Assembly: GCA_029207755.1 (NCBI GenBank)
Contig: JARCOQ010000016.1
Coordinates: forward strand, 6,310,501 to 6,374,500
DNA: 64,000 nt
DNA from: Chamaea fasciata
Taxonomy: Eukaryota; Chordata; Aves; Passeriformes; Sylviidae
Direction: 5' to 3'
The notes below the pieces were generated by a model. That model was not told the DNA's origin. It worked only from the letters and a program-made list of their open reading frames with translations, and searched no databases. The translations under genes and the position numbers were made by a program. Shown here piece by piece: positions 63,201-64,000 of this stretch. Numbering within the stretch: the stretch's first letter is position 1; each line of letters opens with the position of its first letter.

Positions 63201-64000
63201 CCCGAAATGCAGAATAATAATTTTGATGTTCATTATAAACCTAGGAAATTAATGCCCTACAGCAAACCCTGGTGCTGCAGCTTGCAGCTGTGTTTGAGGA
63301 GATGTAAGTTTGAAAAAGAGGAAGGATAGTGATTTTTTCAAAGGTTGAACAGTTTCCCTTCCTTCTGGCAGCACCAGCCCATTCATCAAATAAATATTCC
63401 TCCCACTATTGCATAAGTGACTAAGAAGAAAACACATTTTATAATTTTTAACCAGAAACTAGAGCTAATCCCTTGAAAATGTGCTATGGGAAAGAACAGG
63501 ATGGCACCTCTGCAAAATGCCGCCCCTAAGATGAAGCTTCTCCCCAGTCCTCCCACCAGCTGCTCTACTCTCTCTGTGTAAAACCAAAATTTGACCTGGC
63601 TGACAAGTAGCTTGAAGCTCAAAGAAAATCCCTCTCTGCAGCATTCACACCCCAGACTGGTTTAGAAACAGCAGGAATAGAAGTGGGGTCCTCCAGGACT
63701 TTTGGGTTAATTTTAGGGAAAGACTTGAGGAGGGTTCACATAAGCACCATCATCGTCACCACTGCAACCATCGCCCCCCAAGTCACTGCAGCACTGCACA
63801 TCACACGGGCAGCCCACAGACACCTGCACACTGAGCAGCATCAGAGCCACTCCAGCCTGGCTGTGGGAAGCAACTGAAGAGTAAAACACAGCCAAAAAAC
63901 CGTAAAAAGGTGTCTGACCTTATATACATACATGTAAGTTCAGGCCCTTCTGCTACTGCTCGTTAGCCCCTCTGCAAACACACACATCCCATTCAACACA
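59961..64000 (-). other. MAD1L1: MAD1L1 intron (5'-ward part, incomplete)
   Basis: This is non-coding sequence upstream, in transcript sense, of the 141-nt exon. It starts with a five-unit minisatellite abutting the exon (59961..60222). Beyond that is ordinary intronic sequence with a G10 run at 62615..62624. The preceding MAD1 exon, expected to end in a motif like LLLTK, was not found before 64000. Confidence 0.85.

Noticed and set aside
1..64000. CRISPR arrays, operons, prophage or bacterial mobile elements
   Set aside because: None seen. The sequence is intron-dominated vertebrate DNA, and the only regular direct repeat is the 51-53 bp minisatellite, which has no spacers.

Overview
This window is vertebrate nuclear DNA, most likely from a bird. 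Coding content is very sparse, CpG is rare outside one exon, and the interspersed repeats are CR1-type LINEs with the avian 3' tail (pattern ATTCTATGATTCT or its variants). I see no bacterial, plasmid or viral organisation: no operons, CRISPR arrays or rRNA genes. No tRNA gene was recognised by eye. Bird is an inference from the CR1 tails; a passerine is possible but not shown.

The whole window appears to lie inside one gene on the minus strand, MAD1L1, which encodes the spindle-assembly-checkpoint coiled-coil protein MAD1. Four consecutive coding exons are recognised. In transcript order they are 59960..59820 (141 nt, phase 0/0), 33995..33939 (57 nt, 0/0), 16722..16634 (89 nt, 0 to 2) and 7719..7629 (91 nt, 2 to 0). 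Their codon phases join exactly and give a continuous 126-residue coiled-coil segment. It matches vertebrate MAD1 just N-terminal of the MAD2-interaction motif. The MAD2-binding exon should come next in the transcript but is not in the window, so that intron extends beyond position 1.

The rest is intron: 64000..59961 (incomplete), 59819..33996 (25.8 kb), 33938..16723 (17.2 kb), 16633..7720 (8.9 kb) and 7628..1 (incomplete). These hold young and old CR1 fragments, a probable retroviral LTR fragment near 59.4 kb, homopolymers, a 51-53 bp minisatellite at 59961..60222, and AT/TAAT-rich stretches that could be conserved non-coding elements.

The most interesting points concern splicing. (1) The minisatellite begins at the exact first intronic base of the 141-nt exon. 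Every repeat unit carries its own polypyrimidine tract plus CAG, so the 3' splice site is present five times. The copies alternate in an A-B-A-B-A order with a 105-nt (35-codon) super-unit that stays in frame with the exon. (2) The 57-nt, frame-neutral exon is bracketed in the pre-mRNA by G12 upstream and C11 downstream, and has a T17 tract in its acceptor. (3) Several intronic segments carry good splice-site pairs and may be unannotated alternative, poison or antisense exons. I found no convincing new multi-gene system.
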